Made by a program: the position numbers and the translations under genes. A DNA stretch of 64,000 nucleotides, from assembly GCA_021531385.1 (NCBI GenBank), contig JAFBIR010000001.1:62001-126000 (forward strand), in the 5' to 3' direction. The notes under the pieces are model-generated. The model ran no database searches. It saw only the letters and a list, made by a program, of their open reading frames with translations, and was not told the origin of the DNA. Shown here piece by piece: positions 9,418-18,367 of this stretch. How positions within the stretch are numbered: the stretch's first letter is position 1; the number at the start of each line of letters is the position of its first letter. This DNA is from Parabacteroides distasonis (lineage in GTDB: Bacteria; Bacteroidota; Bacteroidia; Bacteroidales; Tannerellaceae).

Positions 9418-9567
9418 GCGTATGTCTTTATATGTAATAGGACGTTCGCGAACTTACGGAAAATCTGTGAACTATGCGAATTTTCTTGTATTTCTTGTGC
9501 TATTCAAATAAAAAAACGTATTTTGCCCTCCAATTCATAGGCACATAAAAGAAAAGGAGACTTCAAC

Positions 9568-10584
9568 ATGAAATTGTATCTTGCGAACCCGATATACGAT
9601 ACGGTGTTTAAATACCTGATGGAAGACGAGCGTATAGCCCGGACGATGCTGTCTGCGTTGCTGAAGAAAAAGGTGGTGAAGGTAGAGCAACGTCCGCACG
9701 AGTATGTGAACACAACACGCAATAACATATCCATGTTTCGCATCGACTTCGGTGCGACCATACGTGAGGACAACGGCCATGAGCATTTGGTGCTTATCGA
9801 GTTGCAGAAGACCTGGCTTGAGACGGAGACCCTGCGGTTCAGGCAGTATCTTGGGGCGCAATACAGTCGAAAAGAGAATATTGTCGAGGAGAGCAAAGAC
9901 AAGCATGCCTTGCCCATGGTTGCGGTATATATCCTTGGTCATCGTGTGGGTGACATCGATGCTCCTGTGATTTATGTGAACCATCATACCTACGACTATG
10001 ATGGAAACCTCTTGAAGAGTAAGGAACCCAACCCATTTGTTGAGAGTTTAACTCACAACAGCATCATTGTGCAAATTCCGTTACTCCATGGTCGTGTCAA
10101 CAACCGATTGGAGAAAGTGCTGAGCGTGTTTGACCAAAGTAACGCCACTAAGTCAAACAAACAGACCATTGAGGTTGACGAGGAGGAATATGCTGGGGAT
10201 TCAGAGATGGAATATATTGTCAAACGCCTTCTTTCGGCTGCCTCTAATCCAGATGTACGACAGGAGATGAACGTGGAAGACGAGTTCTTCAAGGCCATAG
10301 AAGATCGTGACACTGCGATAATGGCTCGAGATAAGACCATTGACGAGCAGGGCAGAACCATTGACGAGCAGGGCAGAACCATTGACGAGCAGGGCAGAAC
10401 CATTGACGAGCAGGGTAGAACCATTGATGAGCAGGGTAAAGCACTTATCGAGAAAGATAAACTTCTCTCAAACGCAATAGAGGGAATGTTAAGTAAAGGG
10501 ATGGATATGAATACTATAGCCTCTATTTTAGGATTGACTGAGGATGAGGTTACAAACTACTTATCCAAATACCCTAAAGGATGA
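9568..10584 (+). CDS. Rpn/PDDEXK-family putative nuclease-transposase with heptad repeats
   Basis: 338 aa. The N-terminal half is a PD-(D/E)XK nuclease fold of the Rpn/PF12784 kind: NPIYDTVFKYLM at the start, an Asp in FRIDFGATI and IELQK as the E-x-(Q)-K motif. Residues about 255-290 contain five copies of TIDEQGR, a perfect seven-residue repeat likely to form a coiled coil, encoded by a 21-bp DNA repeat. The C-terminal end (SKGMDMNTIASILGLTEDEV) looks like a short helix-turn-helix. Rpn proteins are linked to recombination-promoting nuclease activity, with roles in phage defence reported for some. It is unlinked to other mobile genes, but lies next to a decay zone. Confidence 0.82.
   Translation: MKLYLANPIYDTVFKYLMEDERIARTMLSALLKKKVVKVEQRPHEYVNTTRNNISMFRIDFGATIREDNGHEHLVLIELQKTWLETETLRFRQYLGAQYSRKENIVEESKDKHALPMVAVYILGHRVGDIDAPVIYVNHHTYDYDGNLLKSKEPNPFVESLTHNSIIVQIPLLHGRVNNRLEKVLSVFDQSNATKSNKQTIEVDEEEYAGDSEMEYIVKRLLSAASNPDVRQEMNVEDEFFKAIEDRDTAIMARDKTIDEQGRTIDEQGRTIDEQGRTIDEQGRTIDEQGKALIEKDKLLSNAIEGMLSKGMDMNTIASILGLTEDEVTNYLSKYPKG
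10336..10440 (+). repeat. five 21-bp direct repeats inside the Rpn-like gene
   Basis: Units start at 10336, 10357, 10378, 10399 and 10420 and are nearly identical; each encodes TIDEQGR. The unit length keeps the frame, so copy number could change without breaking the gene. Confidence 0.95.
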
Positions 10585-10645
10585 GCATAAATTTATCCCT
10601 TCACGTCTATACCGATTATTTGTTGCATCTTTGTGGTCAAGAAAT

Positions 10646-10929
10646 ATGGAACAACTGAATGTATTCGACTGCTCGAACGTCCTTATAGCGAGTTTTTTTA
10701 CCGATGATCAGGGCTGCGCTCACGAGAATCGGGAGCACACGTTAATCTATCTGTGCTCCGGTGAGCTTGAAATTGAGGAGCGTGGCAAGATAACGGTGCT
10801 GCATCTGGGTGAATGTGCTTTCATGCGGCGAGACAATCGGATCGGGCGTAAAACCCTCTAAAGATGTGTTGAAACTCAAGATGATTGAGGGCATCTATGT
10901 CTTGCTCCACACAGATAAAAGACTCACTC
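10646..10929 (+). pseudogene. AraC-family regulator remnant (cupin part, frameshifted and truncated)
   Basis: From ATG 10646 the frame reads the sensor half of an AraC-type regulator: HTLIYLCSGELEIEERG, then VLHLGECAFMRRDNRIG, and stops at 10861. In the next frame the family sequence resumes (VLKLKMIEGIYVLLHTDKR) until about 10929, where it meets the gltA remnant. No helix-turn-helix follows. A -7-like box (CATCTTTG, near 10625-10632) remains. I read this as a decayed regulator; it could in principle still make a 71-aa cupin fragment. Confidence 0.7.
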
Positions 10930-11796
10930 CGCCGCTTGCGACTTGAAACACTCCCGATGTTCTACCAGCATCGTGCCGATACCATAGATCAGTCCGCTCC
11001 GGTCATACGCCTCCTTGTTCAACATCCGGGTGAGATACGTGTCTATCTCATCCACGTTTGTCCAGTCAGTGATGGCCTCCTTCAGGTGATGGAACATTTT
11101 CACTACCTGAATGTTGGCACCTCCATGCAGCGGGCCTTTCAGTGAGCCAATGCCGGCAGCGATGCTGGAATAGGTGTCTGTACGGGTAGAGCTGGTGACA
11201 CGCACCGTGAACGTAGAGTTGTTACCACCTCCGTGCTCCGCTTGTAGCACTAACAACAGATCCAGCATCCGAGCCTCCAAGAGTGTATAATCCTTCTTCA
11301 TCATGTAAAGAAAGTTCTCCGCTAACGAGATGCCCTCGTGCGGATGGCGGATGTGCAGCGAACGTCCGTGCGTGCTGTGCCGGTAAATGTTGTAGGCATA
11401 GGCGATGATGTTCATCGTGGTCTTCTTGTCCAACGGCATGTTGTCATTGATCAATCCCTGAAACGCCGCGAGTTGCTCGCTATCGGGCAGCTCGCCCGAT
11501 AACAACAGGTAGGCTACCTCCTCAAATCCGAAGCGTTTCTCCTTCAGTAAGGCATGGGCAATATCATCCAGGTCGTATCCTCTGTAAAACAATTTTCCGG
11601 GAATGGCTTTCAAACCCTCTTCGGTTCGCTCATAGCCCACTACATTACCGATTTTAATCAGTCCGACGAGTACGCCCGTTCCATCCTCGTTACGGAGTCC
11701 TCGCTTCACGTTATATCTCGTAAACAGCTCGTTGTCGATGCGACAAGCCTGCTTGGCGCACTCTGACAACTTATAGACTACATATTCTTTTTTCAT
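10924..11796 (-). pseudogene. gltA: citrate synthase remnant with internal deletion and lost C-terminus
   Basis: 290 aa against about 440 for Bacteroidales citrate synthase. The N-terminus and middle match the family closely (VKRGLRNEDGTGVLVG, KLFYRGYDLDD, HGGGNNSTFTVRVTSS). About 45 residues are missing between MNII and AYAYN, in frame. The catalytic His in GPLHGGAN is kept, but the sequence diverges just at GIG, so the second active-site His (normally GIGH) and the later Asp are lost. It cannot be a functional citrate synthase. It lies 21 bp downstream of the aconitase/IDH chimera, consistent with a former acn-icd-gltA operon. The family comparison is from memory of typical sequences. Confidence 0.85.
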
Positions 11797-11817
11797 GTTG
11801 TTCTTCTCTTATTTGGT

Positions 11818-12345
11818 TTACTCTTCCACTAACAGGCTGACAATCTTGTCGCCAAACTCAGCGGTGCCCATCGGCTTACCGTTGGGCATGAAACGGGCCA
11901 AATCAGGGGTGGCTTCCCCACGGGCAAATGCCTTCTCCAAGTCAGCCATCATGCCATCCCGCTCAGCGGTGCAATAGACCTGCTCCGAACCCGGATTGAT
12001 AATGAGCAGCGCCGCCATCTTGAGTCTCTTCGCCTTGACTTGTCGCGCCAAGGAAGCCGCACGACTCAAGTCTTGGTAGGAGGAGTTCGTGCAAGACCCG
12101 ATGAGTCCCACCTCCATCCGCTGCGGATAGCCATTGGCCTTTACCTTAGCGGCAAACTCCGAGATCGTGCAGGCAGCGTCGGGCGTGAACGGGCCGTTCA
12201 GGTAGGGTTCCAACGCATCGAGGTCTATCTCAATGATTCGGTCGTAGAAGTTTTCAGGGTGTGCGGTCACTTCCGCATCGGCACACAAGGCCGATGCGGA
12301 AGCATCTGCCATCTGAGCCACCTCTTCACGACCCATAGCGCACAA
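11818..12345 (-). pseudogene. aconitase fragment fused in frame to a probable isocitrate dehydrogenase C-terminus
   Basis: The open frame starts at a TTG immediately after an in-frame TAA. Residues up to about 135 match the interior of aconitate hydratase: a DRIIEIDLDALEP stretch, NGPFTPD, VGLIGSCTNSSYQD (one Fe-S cysteine) and GSEQVYCTAERDG. After that the aconitase sequence, including the later ACGPC cysteines, is absent, and a tail with TPDLARFM and GTAEFGDKIVSLL follows, which looks like the end of an isocitrate dehydrogenase. This suits deletion fusion of acn and icd. The IDH assignment of the tail is less sure than the aconitase part. No active aconitase can result. Confidence 0.75.
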
Positions 12346-12375
12346 TTAGCAAAATGGTATAGAGATCGCTGTTTC

Positions 12376-14001
12376 TTATTTCCTTCTTGCCAGATACTCG
12401 ATGGCGTAAACCGGCCAACGGGGAACTTTTCGGATATTTGTACGGACAGGGGGAATGTCGCACAGCAGGAAGAGGGCTGCAAGCGCTAAGGCGAACCAAA
12501 TGACATAGCCATACACCTGTTTGATTGTCACCATCATCATGGAGTGCAGGAAGTCATGCCCAACGTACCCACCGAAATCAAAGTGCGCTATATCCAAGTG
12601 GGTTAGGGTAAGCTGCTGTCCGTAACTCATCATGTTTTCGTTTAGAAGATGCGAGAAAATGGTGGTATAAATGCCATAACCTGCCGCTCCTGCCAGATAC
12701 ATGTGTAGGATGTTGAACACGAACAAGCCCATGAAAAATTGTTCAAGGCTGGGTACCGATTCATCTAAAGCCCACATTAACGCAGGGGCCAATATGGCAT
12801 ACGCAAAACCTCGCAAGAAGATGGCAAGTCGGTACTGCTCGATATTGACAGGCATATCCAGCGTGAAGTACATCAACATACCATAGAACGCAATACTGAT
12901 AAAAGCGATTCCGAAGAGTTTCCATATCTTCCATTTCCTGACTTTCAGCCAATAGAGATCCAGCAGGATGCCGACATACATGCCGGGAAGTACCCACATA
13001 TACTGCTCCTCTTTAGTCAGTTCCTCCAACCGAATGACTTCACTGTAAAGTATCTCTTCCAGGGTGTGTTCGGCACCGAAAGCCAGTTCGGCGAAGAAGG
13101 TGACAATGAGAATGGGAACAACATTTCGATGTGTGAAAAGACTGAGCTCGACGTAAGGGTAACGGTAGTAGTGCAGCCGGTAGAGCATGATGCCGAAAAG
13201 CACAATGGCAACACCGATCAGGAGACGAATACGGAACGTGTCTAACCACATGAGATAGTCGCCATACACCACGATGTACGACAACACCAACATCAGCCCA
13301 CAGATGAGCAATGCTCCCTGAAAGTCAATTCCTTTCAGTGAAAGTCGCTGTGGCATGGGACAGAACGGGCGGCAGAAGATGGCTTGTGTGAGCAGCACGA
13401 ACGACATGGTACCTATCGTAAAGACGTGCATCATCTGCCAGGTGAAATGATGACCGAACCAAGCTGCGAGCCATCCACTACCCTCAATGGCCGTGAGCAA
13501 GATAATGTGGAGTACAGGGAAGAAGACTGCAAAATCACGTCTGGGAGTGATCCACAGCTGGATGTTGCTCATACACTCGAACGTTCCTTGTATCTTGGCC
13601 ATTCCGGCAATGAAGCAGACTACCGTGAGTAGCGGTAACGACTGGCTATACATGGTCAACACATTGCATACGCCAAGCACAATGGCCGAACCGCAAAGCA
13701 ACTGCTGGTTGGTGAAACGGAACTTCATGCGGAAGAGCATAGGGAAATAGACAGCCATGCCCGCAAGCGTGGCATAAAGCAAGAAGAGCACATCCTCAAT
13801 CATGAAGTTGGTGGTGCCACGGATACCATCTAAGGCACCGAGGTAAATACCTCCGCTAAACTGAAAGCAAAAGGCGGTCAGCACGTACAGCCAGGGCTGG
13901 ATGCGACGAGGCACCCATCCCTTCATCATCGGCATGGAAAAGCCCATGCTTGGAGGAGGACCGCCAGCACTCTTCATGAAAAATTCGGTTAATTGTCCCA
14001 T
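12376..14001 (-). CDS. multi-TM major facilitator efflux transporter (EmrB/DHA2-like)
   Basis: 541 aa, rich in hydrophobic segments spread over its length, consistent with about 14 TM helices as in DHA2-type drug exporters. It follows the HlyD-type adaptor by 6 bp and completes a TolC-adaptor-MFS set, as in E. coli EmrAB-TolC. The size is slightly above the usual 500-510 aa. It should be the inner-membrane pump. The classical MFS loop motif is not obvious by eye, so the subfamily rests mainly on context. It is followed by the aconitase/IDH remnant after 30 bp. Confidence 0.82.
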   Translation of the reverse strand: MGQLTEFFMKSAGGPPPSMGFSMPMMKGWVPRRIQPWLYVLTAFCFQFSGGIYLGALDGIRGTTNFMIEDVLFLLYATLAGMAVYFPMLFRMKFRFTNQQLLCGSAIVLGVCNVLTMYSQSLPLLTVVCFIAGMAKIQGTFECMSNIQLWITPRRDFAVFFPVLHIILLTAIEGSGWLAAWFGHHFTWQMMHVFTIGTMSFVLLTQAIFCRPFCPMPQRLSLKGIDFQGALLICGLMLVLSYIVVYGDYLMWLDTFRIRLLIGVAIVLFGIMLYRLHYYRYPYVELSLFTHRNVVPILIVTFFAELAFGAEHTLEEILYSEVIRLEELTKEEQYMWVLPGMYVGILLDLYWLKVRKWKIWKLFGIAFISIAFYGMLMYFTLDMPVNIEQYRLAIFLRGFAYAILAPALMWALDESVPSLEQFFMGLFVFNILHMYLAGAAGYGIYTTIFSHLLNENMMSYGQQLTLTHLDIAHFDFGGYVGHDFLHSMMMVTIKQVYGYVIWFALALAALFLLCDIPPVRTNIRKVPRWPVYAIEYLARRK

Positions 14002-14007
14002 CGCGCA

Positions 14008-15036
14008 TTACTCCTTAACGATGCATTCCACATTATAACCACCCTTTAGCTTGGCGACATCACTGCTCGTGTCGAGCTTGATGCGTACAGTAACACGCTG
14101 TTCCACCTTCACGAAATTACCGGTAGCATTGTCGATAGGAATCAGTGAGAAGGCACTGCCAGTAGCATCGGAGATGCGTTCCACCGTACCCGTATATTCC
14201 ACATCCGGAACGGCATCAGCTGTAATCTCCACCTTATCGCCTACATGGATGTGAGGCAACTGGCTTTCCTTGTAGTTCGCCTCAATCCAACGTTCATCTT
14301 TATCGACGATACTCACCAGTGTCTGCCCTGGATTGACCAGCTGTCCTGCATGAATATCCTTCGTGCCGACCGTACCGTCGCACGTGGCAATGATGTAGCA
14401 ATACGAAAGATTCAGGCGGGCAAGGTCAACGGCACGACGGGCCAGTTCTATACCCTGTTCCGAAGCGGAAAGATGATGTCCCTGCTCGGCTACAACTGCT
14501 GACTGCATCTGGCGTGAACGAACTGCCTGCTCATAGGCTGCCTTGGCGCTCAGATAGGCCGTGTGCACCTTGTCATACTGTTGGGGGGTGACGGCATCCT
14601 GACTGAGGAGGTTCTTGAAACGGTTCTCCTCGCGCAGGGCATTCTCCATCTGCGCACGTGCCGATTCGATCCCTGCTTCCGTAACGGTCATGCTTGTCTG
14701 GGTGGTAACGATACTGCTGGCTGTTCCCTTCGAACCCTGTTCCGCGCGGAGAAGGTCTGCCTCGGCTTGTGCCAGCCGTAAGCGAAATTCAGCATCCTCA
14801 ATAATGACGAGTGTGTCTCCCTTCTTAACCTGCTGAAAATCGGTAAAGCGTACCTCTCGGATAAAACCTTGCACACGGCTGCTCTGAGGCACGATATTTT
14901 GACGGACACGGGCATTGTCGGTAAATTCTCCACGGCCGAAGTGCATAAACTGGCTGATCACATAAGCGGCTCCGCCCAAAAGGCAAAGTACGATGAGTGT
15001 ATTATATAAATAAATGTGTATCTTGTTCTTTTCCAT
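14008..15036 (-). CDS. EmrA/HlyD-family periplasmic adaptor
   Basis: 342 aa with one N-terminal TM (about 10-27), a biotinyl-lipoyl-like half (VQGFIREVRFTDFQQVKKGD), a helical hairpin of about 110 residues, then the second lipoyl half (CDGTVGTKDIHAGQLVNPG) and a beta-barrel (DKVEITADAVP). It bridges the inner-membrane MFS pump and the outer-membrane TolC-type channel. It is two bases after the TolC-like gene and six before the MFS gene, so all three are one operon. Confidence 0.92.
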   Translation of the reverse strand: MEKNKIHIYLYNTLIVLCLLGGAAYVISQFMHFGRGEFTDNARVRQNIVPQSSRVQGFIREVRFTDFQQVKKGDTLVIIEDAEFRLRLAQAEADLLRAEQGSKGTASSIVTTQTSMTVTEAGIESARAQMENALREENRFKNLLSQDAVTPQQYDKVHTAYLSAKAAYEQAVRSRQMQSAVVAEQGHHLSASEQGIELARRAVDLARLNLSYCYIIATCDGTVGTKDIHAGQLVNPGQTLVSIVDKDERWIEANYKESQLPHIHVGDKVEITADAVPDVEYTGTVERISDATGSAFSLIPIDNATGNFVKVEQRVTVRIKLDTSSDVAKLKGGYNVECIVKE

Positions 15037-15038
15037 GA

Positions 15039-16432
15039 TTATAAAGTATTTGTTACATATTTGAGTTTATAGAAATGATAAAGCAGATCGATGCGGGCAT
15101 TGACCAGTGCCATTTCGGCAGAGAGTTTCATGTTGGAGGCATCCACCATATCAGTAAGCAGCGCAAGGTCATTCTGATAACGGTTTTGCACCACGGAGTA
15201 GTTCTGGTTGGCCAGCTCCACCTGTTTCTGCTGTGTCTTCACCTCGGTATAGGAGGTCAGTAGATGGGTATAGCTTGCCTGTACGCCATGCTCCACCCCT
15301 TCACGTGCCAAGGAGAGGGCTTCCTGAGACTGCTGATGCTCCATCCGTGCTTTGCGGATCTGGTGTTTATTCTTCCAAAGATTGCCAAGGCTGAATTTTA
15401 CACCTACCCCGACGAACCACACGTTGACATTGCAATCTTTCGGAATAAGGTCTTGCGTATATGGACCAAAAAGCTGATTCTCCGCCACTAAAGCAACTGA
15501 TGGCAATGACGCTGCTTTTGCTTGCTTCACCTTCTGCTCCGCCAGATTGGTGGCTACTGCTGCTTGACGAATACCCAGGTTGTTGTCCGCTGCTGTCTGC
15601 TGCCATAGCTCTTGAGAAGCGATGGCTGAGAGCGCATTTATTTCTGTATCCAGTTCATGCTTATCGGGTAGAATAACCGTCTGCGCAGGAAATGCAGGGT
15701 CGTAACCAACTGATGGTTGATGACCGTAGAAGCATCGGTGAGCTTCGTCAGCGTGAGTTCAAGTCCCTGCAACTGCAGTTCGTAGCGAGTGATGTCGTTC
15801 TGTAAGACGGTGCCTTGCTTGCGGCGGGCTTTCATCTGCTCGATCTCTTTCTGTGTCAGTGCGATATGCTGACGAACCACCTCTATCTGATTGTTCAGTT
15901 TGCAAAGGTCAAGGCAATAACCTGTCAACAAGAAGCGTACCTCCTGGCGGTTCTTCTCTACATCCAGTTCCGCCATCTCTTTCCCCAGTTCCGCCATGCG
16001 GATACCCGAACGGATCGCACCGCCCGCATAGACTACCTGAGCCACCTGAGCCGTAAAACTGTTTCCCCAGTGGGGCGTGTCCTGTTTACCGTTTGCCACG
16101 GGAACAGCCCCTATGCCCGGCACAACGTAATCAGTTGTCCCATGGGTCGAAAAACCTCTCGACAGCATGAAAGCATTGCCCGTATAGCTGCCCTGGAGGT
16201 TCAAGTCCACACTCGGCAGCAATGCCGATTTAGCAGCTGCCACCCCTTCATTGGCTGCCCGTAGTGCGGCCTCACTCACTCTCACCTTTTGACTCTGTTG
16301 GTCAGCAAGGTCGTATAGCGTGGTGAGCGACATCACCTGCACAGCCTTGTCTTGTGCGCATAGAGGCACAAAAAAAGTCCCTTCAGCCATCAGACCGATG
16401 GCCAAAGTGGAATAAACCATAAGCTTGTTCAT
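15039..16432 (-). pseudogene. TolC-family outer-membrane efflux protein, single frameshift
   Basis: The first 240 or so residues read from ATG 16432 (signal peptide, then TLYDLADQQSQKVRVSEAA). The frame breaks near 15688-15694, where one base appears missing after the codons for TTLHF. The next frame then continues the family sequence without loss (PAQTVILPDKHELDTEI and onward) to the stop at 15039. Restored, the product would be about 464 aa, the usual TolC length. So either this is a recent inactivating mutation, a phase-variable site, or a sequencing error. The two neighbouring pump genes are intact. The frameshift lies next to a short A-run, not a long homopolymer. Confidence 0.85.
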
Positions 16433-16628
16433 GAAATAAAAATAGATATCTGGTTGTTCATTATTATTCCTTTAACAGTTAATCTTGGTCATTCCCTCGG
16501 AAATACTAATAATGAACTTAAGCGTCCGGACAGCATCACATCTGCCACAATACTCTACAAGCGGTCTCATCAGGGAACATTAAAGATGTGAACCGCCTAT
16601 CAAGCACTATTGATTAAGAAATCCGGCG

Positions 16629-16666
16629 CAAAAGTACAAAGAAAAATTTAAAATAGGATGCATCCT
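16629..16666 (-). promoter_or_regulatory. promoter and palindromic operator candidate of the Emr-type operon
   Basis: On the - strand a perfect -7 box TACTTTTG (16629-16636) lies 193 bp upstream of the TolC-like ATG. A 12-bp perfect palindrome AGGATGCATCCT (16655-16666) sits at the expected -33 position, where a repressor could act. No regulator gene is adjacent. The 190-nt leader has an 8-bp inverted pair tcacatct/agatgtga of unknown meaning. Confidence 0.45.
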
Positions 16667-16716
16667 GCCTTCCGAATTTTCTATACAGAAGCCTATTGAT
16701 GACGATTGCGCGCTTT

Positions 16717-16753
16717 GAAAAAAAAGAGGAGTAGGCTCTTCTGCCAACTCCTC
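16717..16753 (-). terminator. rho-independent terminator of the DUF6261-like gene
   Basis: Arms gaggagt (16726-16732) and actcctc (16747-16753), extended by GGC/GCC, are followed on the - strand by eight or more T residues (A-run 16717-16725). Confidence 0.85.
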
Positions 16754-16781
16754 CTTCTAAACGATTCAGCCACGAATTGGG

Positions 16782-17621
16782 CTAAACGACATCAGGATTT
16801 TCCGGCTCCGGCTCTGGTTCCGGCTCCACAGGAGGCTCGGGATCAGAGGGAGTGGTCGGTTTTGATTCCTCGCTCGGATTGGGCTTCGCTCCGGCCTTCA
16901 CTCGTGAGAGCGTCAGCTGAAGCTGATAGAGGATCGCGTTCATCCGATTAATAATGGCCACCAACTGCTGCTCCTTCGTCTCCGATTGCTCGGTCAACGC
17001 ATTCGCTTGATAGAGCGCATTGATCGCACGAGCCAACTCCTTGAAAGCCTTATCCACCAACGGGCGGATAGTGGCCATGTTGTGCGAGGTGGCCTTGGTG
17101 AACCGTTGTCCCGATCGCTCCTGATAGATGGCGTTGAACGCTTGGTTCAGCGTTTCCAATCGGCTCAACGGCTCCGTCAGCTGCAACGTCTCGATATGCG
17201 TTGCGCAATCCGATTCTCGCATCCGGCTAATAAAATCGGCTAATGCACCGGTCGTGGCCGCATAACGCATTCGCTTTGCTGCTCGATAGGGCTTAACAGG
17301 ATGGAGCAGGGCTTTTGCCGCTTGCTGAGTCTCCTCACCTCCTGTTTCTGATTCATTATCAATGCGCTTTAAAATGTAGCTGAACTGCTGCACCCGGGAA
17401 GCATGTTTCTCTCTGATCTCGTCAGACTGGGCGTAGGAGCGATTTAATAGATAACAGCTGTTCTCTTCCTTAAACAGCTCCACATACTGGTTTCTCAAAC
17501 CAATTAAACCTAAACCTGATGCTACCTCAGTAGGTATCGCATCTAACAAATCACTGTGCACTTGATAATGCTCTGCATTGAGTGCACCTCTGAAATTGAA
17601 ATTACTATTTACTTCCTTCAT
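16782..17621 (-). CDS. DUF6261-like cytosolic protein with Pro-Glu tail
   Basis: 279 aa from the ATG at 17621 (MKEVNSNF); the longer frame to 17663 has no support. No signal peptide or TM segment. Mostly helical by composition, with heptad-like runs, and a tail that ends PEPEPEPENPDVV. The gene at 49633-50439 encodes a different helical body with the same ending. I recognise these as the Bacteroidetes DUF6261 type, whose function is unknown. A promoter lies at 17895-17923, giving a leader of about 265 nt. A strong terminator follows. Confidence 0.7.
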   Translation of the reverse strand: MKEVNSNFNFRGALNAEHYQVHSDLLDAIPTEVASGLGLIGLRNQYVELFKEENSCYLLNRSYAQSDEIREKHASRVQQFSYILKRIDNESETGGEETQQAAKALLHPVKPYRAAKRMRYAATTGALADFISRMRESDCATHIETLQLTEPLSRLETLNQAFNAIYQERSGQRFTKATSHNMATIRPLVDKAFKELARAINALYQANALTEQSETKEQQLVAIINRMNAILYQLQLTLSRVKAGAKPNPSEESKPTTPSDPEPPVEPEPEPEPENPDVV

Positions 17622-17894
17622 GAAATAAATTTTTGGTAAAACATTATCTATCCACAAGTTCACCCGTCGATTTAGAAGGCTCCCTCATGTTCCCCTCTCC
17701 ATCATTTATGGAGTCAAATACATCCGCCTTACCGGTAAGCGTCGCCCCAGCTGGCGGTCTTTTCAAAAGCAGTATATTCTTTCAAATAAGTCTATACTCT
17801 TTCGTCATCGTCGATTCGTTGGAGGTGTCTCTTCGGCTCTTGGATGCTTCTCCTTTCAAAAGCGCTACGCCTTCGGCAGCCTCTCACTCAAAAG

Positions 17895-17923
17895 CAAAGG
17901 TAAGGATTTTTTCTAAAAAACAA
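17895..17923 (-). promoter_or_regulatory. promoter of the DUF6261-like gene
   Basis: A perfect -7 box TACCTTTG on the - strand (17895-17902) with TTG at 17921-17923, 18 bp apart. The 270-bp stretch between it and the ATG contains no credible ORF and would be a long 5' leader. Confidence 0.55.
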
Positions 17924-17967
17924 GTGATACGCACTTTTTTATTAAAAAGATAACCTCGCTTCAGCTT

Positions 17968-18311
17968 GCGACGGGTTTACTACGCGGTGTAGAAAGGTCC
18001 GCGCAAGCCCGCGACGGGTTTACTACACGGTGTAGAAAGGTGCGCGCAAGCCCGCGACGGGTTTACTACATGGTGTAGAAAGGTGCGCGCAAGCCCGCGA
18101 CGGGTTTACTACATGGTGTAGAAAGGTGCGCGCAAGCCCGCGACGGGTTTACTACACGGTGTAGAAAGGTGCGCGCAAGCCTGCGACGGGTTTACTACAT
18201 GGTGTAGTAAGGTGCGCGCAAGCCCGCGACGGGTTTACTACACGGTGTAGTAAGGAGCGCGCAACTCGCGGAGAGTTTTTTCATGGTGTAGTAAAGGGTG
18301 CGCAAGCCGGC
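17968..18311. repeat. 43-bp minisatellite, about eight units
   Basis: Units begin with GCGACGGGTTTACTAC at 17968, 18011, 18054, 18097, 18140, 18183 and 18226, exactly 43 bp apart, with a degenerate eighth unit from about 18268. Each unit carries two dyads: CTACA-n-GG-TGTAG and TGCGCGCA. Variation is limited to a few positions (acg/aca/atg in the loop). The units are contiguous, with no unique spacers, so this is not a CRISPR array. It lies between the 3' end of the TonB receptor gene and the DUF6261-like promoter. Confidence 0.93.
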
Positions 18312-18367
18312 GATACGACCGTTCAACCAAGTCGTTGTTAGGTCGCTTTTGATTGCTGATTTCTCAC

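Noticed and set aside
10544-10645. Upstream extension of the AraC remnant
   Set aside because: It overlaps the Rpn-like gene in another frame and has no family similarity; the AraC-like part begins at 10646.
17968-18311. Regular repeats that could be read as a CRISPR array
   Set aside because: The 43-bp units are contiguous with no unique spacers, and no cas genes are near.
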